Below, one piece after another: positions 34,223-42,666 of a stretch of 64,000 nucleotides of DNA. The first letter of the stretch is position 1. The number at the start of each line of letters is the position of its first letter. A program made the position numbers and the translations under genes. Location: contig JBKPDY010000014.1 in NCBI GenBank assembly GCA_046728155.1, positions 1 through 64,000 on the forward strand, in the 5' to 3' direction. The notes under the pieces are model-generated. The model ran no database searches. It had not been told where the DNA came from and was given only the letters and a program-made list of their open reading frames with translations. The stretch comes from CAWDLX01 sp046728155 (lineage in GTDB: Bacteria > Actinomycetota > Actinomycetes > Mycobacteriales > Micromonosporaceae).

Positions 34223-34373
34223 CTTTCCTCCTGGCTCGGCCAGCCAACCCGGGCGTTGACGCTACTCGCTCGACGCGTCCGCGCCCACGGGTCGTGCTCG
34301 TTCCCCACACTCACCGATTTGTCACGCTAGCGTCATCCGGCCAGCCAGGGCGCCGCTTCTCAGAGGGCACCTC

Positions 34374-37300
34374 TCAGAGCAGCCGGAGTTGGCGGTGCCG
34401 GGGAGCGCCAGGATCATCCGCGGCGGTCCCGAGCCGTGCCATCAGGCCGGGATCAACCGGGTCGAGGAAGGGCGTACGAGCCGGCTGGCGAGCCGCCCCA
34501 TGCCGGGTCCGGCGGGACGCGTGCGACAGGAAGAGGCGGCTCTGTGCGCGGGTCAGCCCCACGAAGAACAGTCTCCGCTCCTCGGCCACCACGGTGTCGT
34601 CGAGCGACTGCCCGGGCAGGCGGAGTGGAAGCAGGTCATCCTCGCATCCCACGACGAAGACCACCGGCCACTCCAGGCCCTTCGAGGCGTGCAGGGTCAG
34701 CAGCGTCACGGCCTGAGCCCGCGGGTCGAGCGTGTCGACCTCGGCCCCGGTCGCGATGCCTTGCAGTAGAGCGTCCAGGTCATCGCCGCACCGTGCGGCC
34801 AACGACAGCATCAGCTCGACCGCCGAGTAGACCTCCGCCCCGGTGAGGGTCGTCGGTGCCGGACCGTCCACTTCGAACAGTCGGGGTCGTCCCGCGGCCA
34901 GCGCCCGGCCGGCGGCCCGCACCCGGTCGACCAGGCTGCCCGATGGGCTCGGGGTGAAGCGCAGCTCCCGGGTGATCTCGCCGACCGCCCGGCGCGACGC
35001 AAGCCGGTTGTGCGAGCGCTTCTGGACCGGGATTCCGGCCCGGGTCAACGCGTCTACGATCGGAGCCGCCTGCGCGTCCGTCCGGTAGAGCACGGCGATG
35101 TCCGAAAAGGACAGTGCCTCCCGCAGGCCGGCACGGGAGTCCACGCCGCCGGTATCGAAGGACCGGTGTGACACGCCGCCGATCAACTCGTCGATGGTCT
35201 GGACCACCCACTCGGCCTCGGCCACCGGCGAGAGGGCCGTGTGCAGGCCGACCAGCGGCGCGTCCGGGTCGAGCCGGGCCGGGTCGAGCCGGCGACCCCG
35301 GACGAGGGAGCTCGGCGCGATCGCCTGCGAGGCCGTCGCGATGATGGGCGCAGAGGAGCGGTAGTTGCGGGTCAGCCGTACCACGCGGGCATTGGGGAAG
35401 TCCTGCCGGAACCGGAGGAAGTAGCCGACGTCGGCGCCCCGGAACGAGTAGATGGACTGGTCCGGGTCGCCGATCGCATAGATGTTCCCGTCGGCCTTCG
35501 TGAGCAACCGCGCCAGCTCGTACTGGCCGGCGTCGACATCCTGGTACTCGTCGACGAAGACCCACGGCCACCGGAAACGCAGCTGGCCGGCGAGCACCGG
35601 GTCATCGCGCAGCAGCGCAAGCGTCATCGGGATGAGTTCGTCCAGGTCGACCAGGTTCTGTTCCCGAAGCAGCTTGGCAAACGCGTGCTCATCCCCAGCC
35701 GACGCGTCGAGTGCTGAAGCGCGGGTCGCCTCGTCGGCGACCGCGAATCCCGGCGAGAGGCCGGCCGCCGCCGGATGCTCGGCCAGCAACGACAGGCAGA
35801 GCGAGTGAAAGGTCGCCACCGTCACCAGGGCCGAGTCGGAGCCCATCAGGTCGAGCAGGCGGGCTCGCATCTCCTCCGCGGCCCGCCGGGTGAACGTGAT
35901 CGCGAGGCACTGCTGCGGAAGGACGCGCAGCTCCGCGCAGATGTACGCGATGCGATGAGTGAGCGTACGGGTCTTGCCGGTACCCGGTCCCGCCACCACG
36001 AGCAGGGGTCCGGGCGAGGCCGAGGCGGCGACCCGCTGCAGGGCGTCGAGCCGGTCGAGCAGGCCGGTGCCGACCTCCTCCATACCGGCCAGCATCGGTT
36101 CCCATGGCCGGTGCGGCGATGGCGGCGCGGCGAGTGGAGGCGGCGGTGGCTCCGGTTGCCGCGGGCTGAGTTTGTTGCCCCGCTCGCGGCCTCGCGGGCG
36201 GTGTAGCCGGGGTGCCGGACCCCGATTGCGTACGGTCGCTTCTACGTCGAAGAGCGCGTCGGTACGGCCGCGCACCTCGGCGGGGTCGAAGAGTCGGATC
36301 ACACCGTACTCGCCGTCATACCCAGGCTGGCGGTAGACCTCGCCGCGGCGCAACCGGGCGACCGCTTCGCCGATCAGCTCGCCGCCGACCCGTACGATGT
36401 CGTCCAGCTGGACGCGGGTAAGGATACCCAGCTCCGACCCGAGCGCCGCCACCAGTCGAGCGGCGAGCGCCTCGACTCCCCGAGCCTTTGCCCCCACCCC
36501 GAGGACCTCACCGAGCACCTCGTGCAGTTGGAGCAGATGCGTGACGGGAGGGCGTCCCGCCGGTCGGTAGCCGGGCGGCCGGTCGGCCAGTTCCTCGACC
36601 CGGTGCAGGACGCCGATGGTGAGCGGCTTTCCGCACTCGGGGCAGGCCCCGCCCGCCTCACGGGTCTGCCCGGGTTCCCACCGGACGCCGCACGCGCGGT
36701 GTCCGTCGGCGTGGTAGCGGCCCTCCTCGGGGAAGAACTCGACTGTCCCTTGTAGACCATCGCCGGACTCGATAGCGCGCCTGATCGACGCGTACTCCAA
36801 CGCCGTCGTGAGATACGTCGCCTCGCGCGCGAGCGCCTGGGGTGAGTGAGCGTCCGAATTGGACACCAGTTGGTACCGATCGAGGCTCGCGACCCGCCAG
36901 TTCATCTCCGGGTCGGAACTCAGCCCGGTCTCGACTGCGCGGATATGGCCGGCCAGATCGGCGTAACAGTCGGCGATGGAATCAAAGCCCGACCGGGATC
37001 CCAGCGCTGAGAACCACGGAGTCCAGATGTGCGCCGGTACGAGAAAGCCGTCCGGGCTGGACTCGAGAGTCACCTCCAGCAGGTCCCGCGAGTCGAGGCC
37101 GATGATCGGCCGCCCGTCCGAGCCGAGGTTCCCGCCGAGACCGCGGGGGCCATGGCCGAGACGTGCGTTGAAGCGCTCAGCGGCGGCGAGATCCGGCAGA
37201 TAGATCAGGTGGTGCACCTTACGTGTACGGTCGCCACGTTTGTAGATGGTGGAAATCTCGACGGAGAGCATGAACCGCACGGGAATCCGTACGGTCGCGG

Positions 37301-37571
37301 GCAGCAGATCGGCAATGTGTCGTTCCCGGTCGGGCGCCAGCCGGAACAATCCTGGCTCGGCCGGCCGCAGGTTCGTCCGCAGATGATCGAACCAGCCAGG
37401 ATGGGTGAAGTCACCGGTGCCGAGCACGCGGATCCCTTTGCGCTGCGCCCACCAGGCCAGGTTCTCCAGATCGAGGTCGCGGCTGCACGCGCGCGAATGC
37501 CTGGAATGAATATGGAGATCGGCGATCCACGGCTCGGACTCCGTCGAGGGCACAGGCGCATCTTGCCGCAT
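34374..37571 (-). CDS. EndoQ-like PHP nuclease fused to UvrD-type helicase
   Basis: 1065 residues. The N-terminal half (about 1-420) matches endonuclease Q/TIGR00375: DLHIHSRHSRACSRDL, GTGDFTHPGW, VHHLIYLP, HIWTPWFSALGSRSGF, SNSDAHSP, and a four-Cys zinc site (ACGVRW ... ACPECGKP). EndoQ cleaves next to deaminated bases. A Pro-rich linker (about 440-480) leads to a full SF1 UvrD helicase: GPGTGKTRTL (Walker A), VFVDEYQDVD, AIGDPDQSIYSFRGAD, RLTRNYRSS, LTLHASKGLEW and RLFFVGLTRAQ. All motifs are intact. The joint suggests coupled incision and unwinding. Confidence 0.92.
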   Translation of the reverse strand: MRQDAPVPSTESEPWIADLHIHSRHSRACSRDLDLENLAWWAQRKGIRVLGTGDFTHPGWFDHLRTNLRPAEPGLFRLAPDRERHIADLLPATVRIPVRFMLSVEISTIYKRGDRTRKVHHLIYLPDLAAAERFNARLGHGPRGLGGNLGSDGRPIIGLDSRDLLEVTLESSPDGFLVPAHIWTPWFSALGSRSGFDSIADCYADLAGHIRAVETGLSSDPEMNWRVASLDRYQLVSNSDAHSPQALAREATYLTTALEYASIRRAIESGDGLQGTVEFFPEEGRYHADGHRACGVRWEPGQTREAGGACPECGKPLTIGVLHRVEELADRPPGYRPAGRPPVTHLLQLHEVLGEVLGVGAKARGVEALAARLVAALGSELGILTRVQLDDIVRVGGELIGEAVARLRRGEVYRQPGYDGEYGVIRLFDPAEVRGRTDALFDVEATVRNRGPAPRLHRPRGRERGNKLSPRQPEPPPPPLAAPPSPHRPWEPMLAGMEEVGTGLLDRLDALQRVAASASPGPLLVVAGPGTGKTRTLTHRIAYICAELRVLPQQCLAITFTRRAAEEMRARLLDLMGSDSALVTVATFHSLCLSLLAEHPAAAGLSPGFAVADEATRASALDASAGDEHAFAKLLREQNLVDLDELIPMTLALLRDDPVLAGQLRFRWPWVFVDEYQDVDAGQYELARLLTKADGNIYAIGDPDQSIYSFRGADVGYFLRFRQDFPNARVVRLTRNYRSSAPIIATASQAIAPSSLVRGRRLDPARLDPDAPLVGLHTALSPVAEAEWVVQTIDELIGGVSHRSFDTGGVDSRAGLREALSFSDIAVLYRTDAQAAPIVDALTRAGIPVQKRSHNRLASRRAVGEITRELRFTPSPSGSLVDRVRAAGRALAAGRPRLFEVDGPAPTTLTGAEVYSAVELMLSLAARCGDDLDALLQGIATGAEVDTLDPRAQAVTLLTLHASKGLEWPVVFVVGCEDDLLPLRLPGQSLDDTVVAEERRLFFVGLTRAQSRLFLSHASRRTRHGAARQPARTPFLDPVDPGLMARLGTAADDPGAPRHRQLRLL

Positions 37572-37745
37572 CGACGCCCCGCTTACGGGCTGGCCGGGCG
37601 TGTCGGGGCGGGTGAATACGTAGCGTGAGTCCCGAGGTCAACTGGCTACACCGACCGTGACCGCAGCCGAGCCGACGCTGCACGTGGTGTCGTACCCAGA
37701 TCTTGGTCGGCAGTCCTGTCTCAGCCGCCGACGCTGTGATGCGGT

Positions 37746-37979
37746 TCAGCCTCCGGCAAAGGGCGGCAGGACATCGACCGTGCAGGATGCGGGCAGGGCC
37801 GCGTCGGGCTCGCGCCACGCCTGCCCGTCGACGAGAAAGCTCGCCACACCGACTACCCGGGCAAGCCGATCGCTTCGCGCCACAAGCTCCTTGCGCAGAG
37901 CGGCGAGCGTCGGCACATCGAGCGTCTCCTCAGCGACCCCAGCCGCCGCGCGGGCGGAGGCGAAGTACCGGACGGTCAC
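37746..37979 (-). CDS. moaD: Molybdopterin synthase sulfur carrier subunit
   Basis: 77 residues with a ubiquitin-like fold. It begins VTVRYFASARAAAGVAEETL and ends LPPFAGG; the C-terminal Gly-Gly is thiocarboxylated and gives sulfur to MoaE. Starts are GTG 37979 or GTG 37982; AGGA about 10 nt upstream favours an independent start. The frame is open upstream with no stop into the broken membrane-protein gene, so a readthrough fusion cannot be excluded. This is the moaD missing from the moaC-mog-moeA-moaE cluster. Confidence 0.9.
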   Translation of the reverse strand: MTVRYFASARAAAGVAEETLDVPTLAALRKELVARSDRLARVVGVASFLVDGQAWREPDAALPASCTVDVLPPFAGG

Positions 37980-39448
37980 CACCCGACCATCCTGCCGCAG
38001 CCGGCGGCCGACCGGCCAGGGGGCAGCCCGAGCGATGTGGCCCGATACCGCCGCCACCATGAGACAGGCGAGCAGGACCGCGAGTTGGGGAAGCCAACTC
38101 ACCACGTACGGGAACGTGGCCGGCACCAACCAGCCGAGGGCCGCACCGAGCGAGGCCGCCGCGGACGTTCGGACCAGGGCGAGTTGCCCGTTTGAGAACA
38201 GCACCCTCGCGTCCGCCACCACACATGCGCTCAGCGGTAGGAACGCGAGTGTTGCCACGAGGTCGGAGGTCTGGGACGGCTGGCTCCATCCCTGCGCCGT
38301 CCAGCCGTTTGCGTACACGGCCACCGACCAGGCCGCGGCAGCCCCGGTGAGCGCAGCCGCGGCACACCAGCCGACACGAAGCCTTCGGGCGGCCACCGTA
38401 CCGAAACCCCCCGCGAGTGCGAGCAGGACGACTGTACGGGTGGCGTACGGGCTCGAACCGGCGAACTCCAAGAAGGTTCCCACGCCGGCGGCGAAGCCCA
38501 GGGTCGCGCTCGCAGTCGGGGCGAGACGACTCGAGGTCGCCGGTACCGGGTCACGATGCCCGAGCCAGAGCAGGGCCAGCACGGCGGCGCATGAGCGAGC
38601 AGAACCTCGGCGAGCCGGCCGAAGGGCGGGGCGGCGGCATACGGGCCGAGCCACGTCACCGGGACCGCCAGCAGAGCCGCGGCCGCGAGCCAACCCGGCC
38701 GCGCCGCGGTAACCGGGCAGGCGGCTCCTTCCGTTGAGGACGGACGGCCCAGGGCGAGACCGAGAACGACCGCCGCGGTCATGGCCACTACGACGCCGAC
38801 CTCTCGCGGCTGGTAGTACCCGGCGGCCGCGCCATGCGGTGGCCACACGGCGCGAACGGCGGCGGCGACGGCACAGACCGCGATAGCGCCGACAAGCTAC
38901 GTTTGCCGCTCGTCCACTGTGGCCGGTCCGCCCCACAGTGCCAGCAGGCCGAGGCCCGCCAGCAGCATGACCGTCCACAGTGGAGGCCGCTCGATCGGCA
39001 GCGGCGCGGCGGCGAGGGGAATCGCCACCGTGAGCCCGATCGCTGTGGCGATCGCCGCCCGAGCCGACACCGGCCGGACCACCCGTACGGCCAAAGCCAG
39101 CAGCCACGACGCGTACATGACCGGGCCGAGCGTCTGGTATGACCATCCTGTGTGGAGGGTCACCGGCTCGACCCGCCACCATAGGAAGCCGGAGACGCCG
39201 GCCGCAACAGCCAGCGCGAACGGCGCGGCGACCGCGGCCCCGGCCGAGATCGCGGGTCCCGCCATGTTGAGGCGTTCGCGCAGACCGGCCCAAATCAGGT
39301 CGGCCGCGTCCGCCGGGTGGGGAAGGCGCTGGCCCGGCTGGGCCGAATCCAGCAGGGTCGCCACGATCTCGTCGCCGCGGCGGATCCGGTAACCGGCCGG
39401 GTACGCATACAGCACGAGGCGGACCTGCCGCTCCAGATCGCGGCTCAT
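37980..39448 (-). pseudogene. Broken multi-TM membrane protein gene (nonsense and frameshift)
   Basis: Starts at ATG 39448 (overlapping the PadR stop as ATGA) with MSRDLERQVRLVLYAYPAGY and several TM segments. TAG at 38897-38899 stops it after 183 residues, but the same frame continues immediately with hydrophobic protein (LVGAIAVCAVAAAVRAVWPP... EVGVVVAMTAAVVLGLALG). Near 38590 the coding frame shifts by one and continues (AAVLALLWLGHRDPV... LGWLVPATFPYVVSW) up to moaD. Together about 480 residues look like one PadR-linked membrane protein with two lesions. Sequencing errors could mimic this. Confidence 0.65.
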
Positions 39449-39792
39449 GGGCTGGCGAGTCGGGCGCGCTGGCGGGAGCGGCGACGCAGTCGGGAGGCCG
39501 CGGCCTCGGCGTTGGCGGCAAGCCGCCGGGCCTCCACGTCGAGGAGGTTGGCCCCATCATCGTTGAGCCGGTAGTACCGACGCAGGCGGCCATCGACGAT
39601 CTCCTCCCGGTCGGCCGCCACGAGGCCCTGCTCCACCAGTCGATCCAGGGCTCCGTACAGGGTGCCGGCCCGCAACGTGACCCGGCCGGACGAGAGGCTC
39701 GCTACATCCTGGATGACGCCGTACCCGTGCCGCGGCCCGTCGGCGAGTGCGGTGAGGATGAGAAACGTAGGTTCCCGAAGCGGCGTCGTCAT
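39445..39792 (-). CDS. PadR-family transcriptional regulator
   Basis: 115 residues from ATG 39792; longer readings cover the moaA side and have no support. The winged-helix core is REPTFLILTALADGPRHGYG, LRAGTLYGALDRLVEQGLV and VDGRLRRYYRLNDDGANLLD, all PadR hallmarks. PadR proteins usually repress a neighbouring membrane or efflux gene; here the downstream membrane gene is broken. A perfect palindrome lies 20-31 nt upstream of its start. Confidence 0.92.
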   Translation of the reverse strand: MTTPLREPTFLILTALADGPRHGYGVIQDVASLSSGRVTLRAGTLYGALDRLVEQGLVAADREEIVDGRLRRYYRLNDDGANLLDVEARRLAANAEAAASRLRRRSRQRARLASP

Positions 39793-39811
39793 CCTGTCAC
39801 GATACGTCGAT

Positions 39812-39823
39812 CGGTATATACCG
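39812..39823. promoter_or_regulatory. Candidate PadR operator palindrome
   Basis: CGGTATATACCG is a perfect 12-bp palindrome, 20-31 nt upstream of the padR-like start. AT-rich palindromes at this place are typical autoregulatory sites of PadR proteins. The link is inferred from position; no footprint or second copy is seen in the window. Confidence 0.5.
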
Positions 39824-39889
39824 GCAACTGTGGCCGAATCTCGCGGCGGCCGCGGGCACGGGCCGCGGCATGGGGCCGGTGCCGCGGAG

Positions 39890-40891
39890 TCAGCCGCCGA
39901 TGGCCGACATAGGCCGGGCCGGCTGCAGGAACGACGGATCGTCGATGCCATGGCCGGGCCGCTTGCCCCACATAGCGTCGCGCCAGGCTTTGGCGATGAC
40001 ATCGTCGGGAGCGCCGTCCCGCAGCAACCCCCGCAGATCGGTCTCCTCCTGACTGAACAGGCAGTTCCGCACCTGACCGTCGGCGGTGAGACGGGTCCGG
40101 TCGCACGCGCCGCAGAAGGGCTGGGTGACGCTTGCGATCACCCCGACCCGCAGCGGACCACCGTCCACAAGGAACGTTTCGGCCGGAGCCGCCCCCCGTT
40201 CGCGCGGGTCATCGCTGAGCATGAACTCCGTGCGCAGCGCGGCGAGGATCTCTGGTTGGGTCACCATGTCGTCGCGACGCCACGCGTGCTGTGCGTCGAG
40301 CGGCATCTGCTCGATGAATCGCAGCTCGTACCCGTGGTCCACGGCGAATCGCAGCAACGGCACCGCCTCGTCGTCGTTGATTCCACGCATGAGGACGGCG
40401 TTCAACTTCACCGGCCGCAGACCGGCGGCATCGGCTGCGCGCAGGCCCTCCAACACTTCGTCGAGACGGTCCCGGCGGGTCAGCGCCTGGAACCGGTCGG
40501 GACGCAGCGTATCCACGGACACGTTGACCCGGTCGAGCCCCGCTGCCGCCAGCGGACCGGCGACGCGGGGAAGACCGATGCCGTTCGTCGTGACGGAGAG
40601 GGTCGGGCGCGGGCGTAGTGCCGCGGCCGCCCGGACTATGTCGGCGATGCCGGGGCGTAGCAATGGCTCGCCGCCGGTGAACCGGACCTCGGTGACGCCC
40701 AGCTGCTCGACGGCGATCCGTACCAGGCAGCCGACCTCAGCATCAGACAGGAGCGTCGGCTTCGGCAGCCATTCCAGGCCGTCGGCCGGCATGCAGTAGG
40801 TGCAGCGCAGATTGCAACGGTCGGTGAGGGATACCCGGAGGTCGGTGGCGACGCGACCGAACTGGTCGACGAGTCGCTGCGCTGGCAACAT
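39890..40891 (-). CDS. moaA: GTP 3',8-cyclase
   Basis: 333-residue radical-SAM enzyme that starts molybdenum-cofactor synthesis. The N-terminal cluster motif is CNLRCTYCMP (CxxxCxxC). The C-terminal [4Fe-4S] site is CGACDRTRL with a further Cys in RNCLFSQEE. The chain ends with Gly-Gly (SAIGG), which is required for activity in this family. Start ATG 40891 or an adjacent codon. It is separated from the moaC cluster by about 6 kb of unrelated genes and lies upstream of padR on the same strand. Confidence 0.96.
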   Translation of the reverse strand: MLPAQRLVDQFGRVATDLRVSLTDRCNLRCTYCMPADGLEWLPKPTLLSDAEVGCLVRIAVEQLGVTEVRFTGGEPLLRPGIADIVRAAAALRPRPTLSVTTNGIGLPRVAGPLAAAGLDRVNVSVDTLRPDRFQALTRRDRLDEVLEGLRAADAAGLRPVKLNAVLMRGINDDEAVPLLRFAVDHGYELRFIEQMPLDAQHAWRRDDMVTQPEILAALRTEFMLSDDPRERGAAPAETFLVDGGPLRVGVIASVTQPFCGACDRTRLTADGQVRNCLFSQEETDLRGLLRDGAPDDVIAKAWRDAMWGKRPGHGIDDPSFLQPARPMSAIGG

Positions 40892-40938
40892 CCTTCGACA
40901 CTAGCGCCACTACTACCCCGTTACATCACCTCGTCGGA

Positions 40939-41838
40939 TCAGATGGCCAGCGCCGCCCGGGCAACTGCCACCACACTGTCGCGGTACGCCGAGCCGAAGA
41001 GAGCCGTATGCACCAGAAGCAGGTGCAGTTGATGCAGCGGAACCCGCTCGCGCCACCCGTCCTCGAGCGGCCAATCCTCGTTGTATGCCGCCAGGGCCCT
41101 CTCCAGATAAGGAATCGCGCCGAAGAGGGCCAGCTGGGCGAGGTCGGTCTCCCGATGTCCACCGTGTGCGGACGGGTCGATCAGCCATGCCCGACCATCG
41201 ATCCCCCACAGCACGTTGCCGGGCCAGAGATCCCCGTGCAGCCGGGCCGGGGGTTCCGTCGGTGGCGCGATCTGATCGATCCGCGAAAGCACACGCTCCA
41301 CCAGCGATACGTCCCTGTCTGCGAGAGCGCCGCGCTCGGCCGATGTACGCAGATGCGGGAGCAGCCGCTGCTCGACGAAGAACTCCGGCCACCCATCCTG
41401 GCGCGGGTCGTTGGGCTGCGGCAGCATTCCGATGTACCCCGGCCACGGTGCGCCGAACGCCTCGGCGCCCGCGCGATGCGTCGCCGCCAGGTCCCGTCCG
41501 AACCGCTCGGCGGCGAGGGGCCCCGGACGGCCGGGCTCGACCCATTCGAGTGCTAGCAGGCCACGCTGAACCGCCACCACCTCAGGGACCGGCGCTCCGC
41601 CAGCTTCACGCAGCCAGGCCAGACCCTGCGCCTCCGCCTCGAAGAAATTCGGCGGAGCGTCGGGAGTGCCCGCGGTCGGGTCGTTGAGGAACTTCAAAAA
41701 GACGGATGCACCATCCTCCAGGGTGAGCCGGCTGGCCTTGCAGATCGAGCCCCCGCGGACTGGCGTCTCGCGGATGCGCTGGTGCCGCAGAAATGTGGAC
41801 AGCTGCTGTGGATGGTCTCGCAGATAGGCCAGGTCCAC
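40939..41838 (-). CDS. Fructosamine kinase family protein
   Basis: 299 residues from GTG 41838. Protein-kinase-like fold of the fructosamine-3-kinase group: GGSICKASRLTLEDGASVFLKFL (in part) holds the ATP-binding Lys, HGDLWPGNVLW is the catalytic loop and LIDPSAHGGHRETDLAQLALFG the metal-binding segment. It may repair glycated amines by phosphorylation. It is divergent from the GNAT gene, with the chained leader repeats lying between the starts. Confidence 0.9.
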   Translation of the reverse strand: MDLAYLRDHPQQLSTFLRHQRIRETPVRGGSICKASRLTLEDGASVFLKFLNDPTAGTPDAPPNFFEAEAQGLAWLREAGGAPVPEVVAVQRGLLALEWVEPGRPGPLAAERFGRDLAATHRAGAEAFGAPWPGYIGMLPQPNDPRQDGWPEFFVEQRLLPHLRTSAERGALADRDVSLVERVLSRIDQIAPPTEPPARLHGDLWPGNVLWGIDGRAWLIDPSAHGGHRETDLAQLALFGAIPYLERALAAYNEDWPLEDGWRERVPLHQLHLLLVHTALFGSAYRDSVVAVARAALAI

Positions 41839-41899
41839 GACGATTAGCCTAGCGACACCGGCGGTAAAGGGTGTCCATCGCCGAGCCGGTGCGGTAAGC

Positions 41900-42044
41900 A
41901 TGACCGTATGACCAAGCCGACAGCGAGGCCCGGCGAGCGCAACGAGCGCGGAGGCGAGGCGGTATGACCGAGCCGACAGCGAGTGAGCATCGCAGGGCCG
42001 CCAGGCCCGAGGAGCGCAACGAGCGCGGAGGCGAGGCGGTATGA
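41900..42044 (+). repeat. MIRU-like leader element, copy E (three chained micro-ORFs)
   Basis: Three consecutive micro-ORFs, each overlapping the next as ATGA: 41900-41911 (MTV), 41908-41967 (MTKPTARPGERNERGGEAV) and 41964-42044 (MTEPTASEHR...ERNERGGEAV, 26 residues). The last TGA overlaps the GNAT ATG at 42041. The second unit is an internally deleted copy of the third. Both end in the identical GGAGGCGAGGCGGTATGA. A ribosome entering at 41900 could meet four start codons in a row. Confidence 0.85.
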
Positions 42045-42583
42045 CCGAGACATTGGCGTCGGCGCGCACCATGCCCGGAGTGACCATCCGACCGTACCGG
42101 CCGTCCGACCACAACGACTGTCGACGACTGTGGGCCGAGCTGATCCGCCATCAGCAGAGCCTGTATGGCGAGGCCAGCCGAGAGACCGATGCGGGTGCCG
42201 GGTTCGAGGAGTACCTGACCCAGCTCAACCTCTCGGGAATGTGGGTGGCGGAAGCCGGGCGGGGCGTCGTCGGGTTCATTGGACTCATGCTTGACGGTCG
42301 CGCCGGCGAGGTCGACCCGGTGGTCGTCGCCGACGGCATGCGCGGCCGGGGGATCGGCCGCGCCCTCCTGGGCAAAGTCGTCGACGAGGCCCGTCGCCGA
42401 GGCCTTCGGCGGCTGACCGTCTCCCCGTCGGTCCGCGATGAGGTTGCCCTACGTAGCCTGCACGCGGCTGGCTTCGACACCGTGGCGACGGTAACCCTCG
42501 CCTACGACCTCGGGGCATCGCCAGCGACGCCGGCCGGTCCGGACTCCACACTCGAGCTGCACCACCTGCGGTTCGACACCTGA
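42041..42583 (+). CDS. GNAT-family N-acetyltransferase
   Basis: 180 residues from ATG 42041, a start fixed by the ATGA overlap with the upstream micro-ORF. GNAT fold: TIRPYRPSDHNDCRRLWAEL, then GFIGLMLDGRAGEVDPVVV and the acetyl-CoA-binding MRGRGIGRALLGKVVDEARRRG. The acceptor is unknown. Its first residues (MTETLASARTMPGV) again start MTE, so the repeat boundary is at the start codon. It lies just before the DUF4192 gene. Confidence 0.92.
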   Translation: MTETLASARTMPGVTIRPYRPSDHNDCRRLWAELIRHQQSLYGEASRETDAGAGFEEYLTQLNLSGMWVAEAGRGVVGFIGLMLDGRAGEVDPVVVADGMRGRGIGRALLGKVVDEARRRGLRRLTVSPSVRDEVALRSLHAAGFDTVATVTLAYDLGASPATPAGPDSTLELHHLRFDT

Positions 42584-42666
42584 GTTTGTCCACAGCCGGG
42601 CGGGTTGTCCACAGGCTGGCGATCGGGTCTTCCGATCACTCCGCACCACCGGCACGCTCGGCAACC

